A program made the position numbers and the translations under genes. From Candidatus Omnitrophota bacterium (GTDB lineage Bacteria > CAIJMQ01): a DNA stretch of 64,000 nt. Positions 59,763-64,000 of the stretch are shown here, piece after piece. The notes beneath the pieces are model-generated. The model did no database searches, was not told the DNA's origin, and worked only from the letters and a program-made list of their open reading frames with translations. The stretch is from NCBI GenBank assembly GCA_018812925.1, contig JAHJCU010000005.1, positions 1-64,000 of the forward strand. Direction: 5' to 3'. Position 1 is the stretch's first letter. The number at the start of each line of letters is the position of its first letter.

Positions 59763-60905
59763 ATGAAGTACAGAAAATTCGGAAAACTTGATTATCAGAT
59801 ATCTGCGTTGAGTTTAGGCTGTATGCGTCTTCCTACACAAGACAACAAATCTCGTAGCGGTGAAGTAGATGAAAAAGAGGCTGTGCGGCTAATTCGTTCT
59901 GCAATTGATCGCGGCGTGAATTATATTGATACCGCATATCCGTATCACAATGGTAACAGTGAAATCATTACAGGCAAAGCTCTTGGCGATGGATATCGAA
60001 GCAAAGTAAAGCTGGCGACAAAATCACCGTTGTGGTCTGTTAACTCGCCCGGCGACTTTGACAAATTCCTTAACGAACAGTTAAAAAAATTGCAAACCGA
60101 ACATATCGATTTTTATCTACTGCACGGAATTGACAAAAAAAGGTGGGACAATGTCGTGCTCAAATTTGACCTTCTGAAAAAAGCCGAGGCAGCCATAGCA
60201 GACGGAAGGATAGGACACCTCGGGTTTTCGTTCCACGACAATTGCGAATCATTCAAACTAATTGTTGACGGCTACGAGCATTGGGATTTTTGCCTGATTC
60301 AGTATAACTATATGGATATTGAAAATCAGGCAGGCACTAAAGGCCTGCACTATGCCGCATCTAAAGGACTTGCTGTTATTGTCATGGAGCCCTTACTAGG
60401 CGGCAGGCTTGCGAACCCACCTGCTGAAGTGCAGAAAGTGTTTGAAGAATATGGCACTAAGCGTTCTCCTGTACAATGGGCATTACAATGGTTATGGAAT
60501 CAGCCGGAAGTCACCTCAGTGATTAGCGGCATGAGCAGTATGCAGCAGCTTAATGAAAACCTGCAAACAGTCGAATCGCTCAGCACCCAGTCACTGTTAC
60601 CTGAAGACATGGAATTTATCAAGCGAGTACGCTCTGCATTCTTAAAGCGGGCTGTTGCTCCCTGTACGAAATGTGGTTATTGTCTCCTCTGTCCTCAGGG
60701 TGTGGATATCCCCTGGATTCTGGAACTCTATAACAGCGGTATTATATATGACGATATATCCGCCTCTCATTTTGCATACACGCATTTTGTTCCCGAAGCC
60801 AATCGTGCTAATGTCTGCACACAATGCGGTCAATGCGATGAAAAATGTCCTCAGGGAATCAATCCCAGCAAACTGATGCCCGAGATTCATGAAAAATTAA
60901 AATAA
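59763..60905 (+). CDS. Aldo/keto reductase with C-terminal 2[4Fe-4S] ferredoxin domain
   Basis: 380 residues. The AKR barrel has SALSLGCMRLPTQ, GVNYIDTAYPYHNGNSE (catalytic Asp/Tyr), KVKLATKSPLW (Lys), IDFYLLHGIDKKRW (His) and SVISGMSSMQQLNENL. From about residue 300 there is a ferredoxin-like tail: CTKCGYCLLCPQGVDIP and VCTQCGQCDEKCPQGINP, eight cysteines for two clusters. This AKR-ferredoxin fusion is widespread in anaerobes; the substrate is not known. It fits an anaerobic lifestyle. No operon partner close by. Confidence 0.92.
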   Translation: MKYRKFGKLDYQISALSLGCMRLPTQDNKSRSGEVDEKEAVRLIRSAIDRGVNYIDTAYPYHNGNSEIITGKALGDGYRSKVKLATKSPLWSVNSPGDFDKFLNEQLKKLQTEHIDFYLLHGIDKKRWDNVVLKFDLLKKAEAAIADGRIGHLGFSFHDNCESFKLIVDGYEHWDFCLIQYNYMDIENQAGTKGLHYAASKGLAVIVMEPLLGGRLANPPAEVQKVFEEYGTKRSPVQWALQWLWNQPEVTSVISGMSSMQQLNENLQTVESLSTQSLLPEDMEFIKRVRSAFLKRAVAPCTKCGYCLLCPQGVDIPWILELYNSGIIYDDISASHFAYTHFVPEANRANVCTQCGQCDEKCPQGINPSKLMPEIHEKLK

Positions 60906-61000
60906 TTCCCGTTTAGCGAGAAACTACCCCTTGAAATAGTCAAAGTTCTTGATAATTCCCACATTATAGTTATAATGACAAATACTAAATAAAAGGAGAC
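60905..61000 (+). repeat. Promoter-bearing repeat, diverged copy 3
   Basis: Shares TTGATAATTCC, TATAGTTATAAT, ACAAATACTAAATAAAAG and earlier CAAAG/AAATAG landmarks with copies 1 and 2, but less closely. Unlike them it continues directly into a ribosome site and the DUF2339 ATG, so this is probably the functional parent of the repeat family. Confidence 0.65.
60949..60976 (+). promoter_or_regulatory. Promoter of the DUF2339 gene
   Basis: TTGATA (60949-60954), 16-base spacer, TATAAT (60971-60976); the ATG lies 33 bases downstream with AAAAGGAG as ribosome site. The same box pair is conserved in copies 1 and 2. Confidence 0.7.
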
Positions 61001-61008
61001 TATTTCCC

Positions 61009-63135
61009 ATGAATCCCGAAGATGTTAAAAAACAGTTAGATAATGTTGAAAGTTCATTGTCTAATTTACAGCGGAGAGTGGATAGCTTGGAATCATTAAT
61101 GAGAAAGAAAGAAGTTGTAGAGCCAGCAATCGACATAGCAGAAAAAAATACTGAAAAAACTGAAGCAATTAGCTCTCCGCCGATTAAAGCTCCTCCTATC
61201 AGAAAAGATGAAACAGTTGTTATCGCAAGAAAAACTTCTGATATGGAATTAGATTTTGGGAGGAATTGGCTAAATAAAATAGGCATTGTTGTTTTGACAT
61301 TAGGCATAGGATTTTTGATTAGTTATACCTTTAAGTATTTTGGGCCGTTTCTAAAGATTGCCTTCGGTTATTTAGTAAGCGCTATTTTATTTTCTTTTGG
61401 GTTTAAATTAGAGAACAAAGAAAAATTTATTAATTTTGGTCGCGTTCTTTTGGGAGGCGGATGGGCTTTGGTTTACTTTACAACTTATGCTATGCATCAT
61501 TTCCAAGCTTCTCGGATTATACAGAATCAGATAATGGGGCTGTTTTTATTAGCTCTTGTGGTTATTGGTATGATGATCCATGTTTTAAAGTATAAGTCCG
61601 AAGGGATGATGTCGATAACACTTTTTATTGCGTATTTAACGGCGACCTTAGGACAGATAACTAGTTTCACAGTTATCAGTTGCATGCTATTGGCATTAGT
61701 GATTTTTTTCTTAGTTTATAATTTCAAATGGGTGAAAACCTTCATCTTGGGTATTATCTTGACCTATGGGATTCATTACGTCTGGGTTATGCCAAATATT
61801 GCTGCTTCAACTAGTCAAACTGTTCTTTTCGGTATGGTAACTCCTGACTATAATCTTTTAATGAACTTAATTTTCCTAACAGCATATTGGTTGGTTTTTT
61901 CTGCAGGAGCTCACATTGCAAGAACATTTGAAAAACCAGAATTAAATGAGCTTATTGCTGTGACTAATTTTGGGAATATTGCTTTATATAGCATTCTTGC
62001 CTATCCTTTAATTCTTAAACTATTTTATAACCAACGGTTTGCTCTGGTTCTCAGTGTGGGGGTGGCGTATTTAGTCTCGGCTTTGGTGACGAAGAAAATA
62101 GGGCGCGAAAAGTTGTATTTCAGCGATGTTATCGCCGCCGTTTTTATCATTACAGTTTCAATCCCTTTGAAATTTTTACAAACCTCAACTCTGCTTATAT
62201 GGTTGATAGAAATTCCGTTTTTATTGTTTGTCGGGATACATTTCAAGGAAAAAATATTTCGCTATCTAAGTTATGTTTTATCTGTGTATATAGCTTTCTG
62301 GTTAGTCTTTCTATCATGTTGCGGAAGAATGGCGAATGTGCAATTCTTGGGTTTTATTTGGACATGGTATGAATTTATGTTCCTTTGGGCAACTATTTCG
62401 ATGGCGGCGTGTTTTTGTCTAATGCAACGTACAAAAATAAATTTAGAATTTGACAAAAACGAAGAAGGCATTGACCATATTTTTTCTACGGCTTCATTTA
62501 TTTATCTTACATGTTTGCTTTTATCAATTATAAAACAACCGTGGATAGCTTTGATATTGTCTGTGGAAGGTCTTGTCTTATTAGGTATGAGTGTTATTTT
62601 GCGTCTGAGACGTTTTAGAGTATATGTTTATTTAGTTTTATTGATTGCGGCTGGCGTCTTTATAATAGAAAATATTTGCACTCCTTCAAGTCTTTTAAAA
62701 TGGGGTATCATCGGGGCTAATGTCCTGATGTTTTTTGCGATTTACTTTATTATGAAATATCTTAATAAAAGCAAGAGGATTATTTTGCTCTTTGAAAAGG
62801 AAGAGCATCTTGTTTTCTGGGCGGGAATAATACTGTTGATATATGCAATCTTCCAATATTTTAATCTACAATGGATTTCACTGAGTTTGGGTATTGCAAG
62901 TGTTTTAATAATATTAATAGGAATCCTTGACGAAAATAAAACAGAACGTCTGGGAGGATTATTGATGCTTGCTATAACCTTAAAAAGAGTCATTTTCGTC
63001 GACCTTGGAGGATTGGATGTCATATTTAAGATTATTACTTTTATTGTATTGGGTGTTTTGTTTGTGGGTATTTCTTTTCTCTATAACCGGTCTAGCATAG
63101 GTCAAGGAAAAGACAAAGGGATGTTTGCTCCATAA
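61009..63135 (+). CDS. DUF2339 polytopic membrane protein
   Basis: 708 residues. N-terminal coiled coil (DVKKQLDNVESSLSNLQRRVDSLE), then an acidic linker and the DUF2339 start motif LDFGRNWLNKIGIVVLTLGIGFLISYTFKY. About twenty hydrophobic helices follow, with the family pattern GWALVYFTTYAMHHF and a C-terminal ITLKRVIFVDLGGLD-like segment (KRVIFVDLGGLDVIFK). DUF2339 proteins are large inner-membrane proteins of unknown function. Complete. It carries the best preserved functional version of the promoter seen in the dispersed repeats. Confidence 0.88.
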   Translation: MNPEDVKKQLDNVESSLSNLQRRVDSLESLMRKKEVVEPAIDIAEKNTEKTEAISSPPIKAPPIRKDETVVIARKTSDMELDFGRNWLNKIGIVVLTLGIGFLISYTFKYFGPFLKIAFGYLVSAILFSFGFKLENKEKFINFGRVLLGGGWALVYFTTYAMHHFQASRIIQNQIMGLFLLALVVIGMMIHVLKYKSEGMMSITLFIAYLTATLGQITSFTVISCMLLALVIFFLVYNFKWVKTFILGIILTYGIHYVWVMPNIAASTSQTVLFGMVTPDYNLLMNLIFLTAYWLVFSAGAHIARTFEKPELNELIAVTNFGNIALYSILAYPLILKLFYNQRFALVLSVGVAYLVSALVTKKIGREKLYFSDVIAAVFIITVSIPLKFLQTSTLLIWLIEIPFLLFVGIHFKEKIFRYLSYVLSVYIAFWLVFLSCCGRMANVQFLGFIWTWYEFMFLWATISMAACFCLMQRTKINLEFDKNEEGIDHIFSTASFIYLTCLLLSIIKQPWIALILSVEGLVLLGMSVILRLRRFRVYVYLVLLIAAGVFIIENICTPSSLLKWGIIGANVLMFFAIYFIMKYLNKSKRIILLFEKEEHLVFWAGIILLIYAIFQYFNLQWISLSLGIASVLIILIGILDENKTERLGGLLMLAITLKRVIFVDLGGLDVIFKIITFIVLGVLFVGISFLYNRSSIGQGKDKGMFAP

Positions 63136-63191
63136 CTAAGGACAATTTTATTGAATATTTTAGACGAGAATTTTCTTTTTAATAATTAAAC

Positions 63192-63905
63192 ATGAAAAAA
63201 TCACAAAATCATAAAGAATATCTTATTTCCGGTATAAAATCCTGGCCTGAAGAAGACAGGCCTCGTGAAAGATTATTGAAAGAAGGCGAACATAAATTAT
63301 CCAATACGGAACTTTTGGCAATTTTATTAAGAACAGGGGTAAAGGGAGACAGCGCAATAGATTTGGCAAGAAAGATTTTGAAGAAATTCAAAACTTTCAG
63401 GAACATGTCTCATACCGATATGTCTGCGTGGAAAGAGTTTAAAGGAGTCGGGAAAGCAAAGATATCTCAAATAAGAGCGGCGATAGAAATTGGAAGAAGG
63501 TTTAGAGAAGACGAGGTAAAAGAAACCAGACCCAAAATAAGAACTTCCAAAGATGCGGCGCAGATTCTTATGCCGAGAATGAGGGATTTAAAGTATGAAA
63601 TTTTTAAAGTTCTGCTTCTTGATTCTCAAAATATGATAATAGACATAGCGGAAATCGAACAAGGGACCGTGAACGAAGCAAATCCTATAATAAGAGAGAT
63701 ACTGCATAGAGCTATCGAGAGTTTTGCTTCGTCAATTATATGTTTTCATAATCATCCATCCGGAGACCCAAACCCAAGTGCGGAAGACAAGAATTTTACC
63801 CGTCAGTTTATCCAGGCAAGCAACACCCTTAATATAAAAGCGGTTGACCATATAATAATTGGCGATGACAGGTATTTCAGCTTTGCGGATGAAAAATTAA
63901 TGTAA
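63192..63905 (+). CDS. radC: RadC-family JAMM protein
   Basis: 237 residues, standard RadC length. N-terminal HhH-like UPF0758 part: RPRERLLKEGEHKLSNTELLAILLRTGVKG and FKGVGKAKISQIRAAIEIGRR. C-terminal JAB/MPN+ domain: EIEQGTVNEANPI, CFHNHPSGDPNPSAEDKNFT (the HxHxD metal site with downstream Asp), DHIIIGDDRYFSF. Once described as a DNA-repair gene; its real function is uncertain, with a peptidase/deubiquitinase-like metal site. 56 bases after the DUF2339 gene, possibly co-transcribed. Confidence 0.94.
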   Translation: MKKSQNHKEYLISGIKSWPEEDRPRERLLKEGEHKLSNTELLAILLRTGVKGDSAIDLARKILKKFKTFRNMSHTDMSAWKEFKGVGKAKISQIRAAIEIGRRFREDEVKETRPKIRTSKDAAQILMPRMRDLKYEIFKVLLLDSQNMIIDIAEIEQGTVNEANPIIREILHRAIESFASSIICFHNHPSGDPNPSAEDKNFTRQFIQASNTLNIKAVDHIIIGDDRYFSFADEKLM

Positions 63906-64000
63906 TTTTGCGACGGTAAAACCTATCAAATGTTTGATATCAAAAATTGTTGTTTGTGATATAATCCCGAATATAGAATTTTAAAATATCGCTTCTAAAA
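63906..64000 (+). promoter_or_regulatory. Possible promoter at the end of the window
   Basis: TGTGATATAAT near 63954-63964 (extended -10) lies downstream of radC; the gene it would serve begins after the window. Confidence 0.3.

Overview
The window is bacterial, AT-rich on the whole, and looks like one stretch of a genome from a poorly cultured lineage. The PilZ protein, the type IV pilin-like protein, RadC and YifB/ComM resemble housekeeping genes of the PVC/Omnitrophota-Elusimicrobiota type. That placement is inference from protein style only; no rRNA or ribosomal protein gene is present to fix it. The maltodextrin genes look Clostridia/Halanaerobiales-like and were probably acquired.

Layout. 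1-1.95 kb holds core genes (yifB end, PilZ protein, pilin) and tRNA-His(GTG) with its terminator. About 1.98-24.95 kb is an integrated accessory island. It is bounded by two 63-bp direct repeats (one mismatch) that begin at the 3' end of tRNA-His, and a large serine recombinase sits just inside the left end. It carries a C5-methyltransferase/Vsr/nuclease/controller restriction-modification module, a complete three-gene ABC-3C defence cassette (SMEK effector, small MC6-like middle component, DUF2326-type ATPase), a protein with a proteasome-beta-like N-terminal-nucleophile domain, a DUF2779 nuclease/exonuclease paired with another PD-(D/E)xK protein, and a phage-type ParB-methyltransferase / small terminase-like / large terminase trio with no capsid genes. 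After these come small DNA-binding proteins, a TPR protein, a frameshifted PD-(D/E)xK nuclease and a HTH/zinc-finger pair at the right end.

25.0-27.7 kb has two tandem orphan Rhs C-terminal cassettes, each followed by a membrane protein likely to be its immunity partner. The second tip is a phospholipase A2-like domain. 27.8-29.35 kb is IS debris and one decayed IS with terminal inverted repeats. 29.4-35.6 kb is a more GC-rich ribosomally made peptide (RiPP) locus: an ABC exporter, recombinase and transposase remnants, a strong promoter, two short cysteine-rich precursors with six cysteines in identical register, and two radical-SAM/SPASM maturases.

35.9-56.3 kb is a maltodextrin/starch utilisation locus. 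Minus strand: pullulanase lipoprotein, sugar-binding protein, two permeases (one with a large coiled-coil extension), MalK-type ATPase, beta-phosphoglucomutase and a maltose-phosphorylase-type GH65. Plus strand: glucan phosphorylase, cytoplasmic GH13, a small lipoprotein, a large amylase lipoprotein and a debranching enzyme. Secreted enzymes would cut starch, the ABC transporter would import oligosaccharides, and phosphorolysis would yield alpha- and beta-glucose 1-phosphate. 56.3-64 kb returns to core-like genes: ablB-ablA (N-acetyl-beta-lysine osmolyte), a ferredoxin-fused aldo/keto reductase, a DUF2339 membrane protein and radC. A MITE derived from the IS and a promoter-bearing repeat are interspersed.
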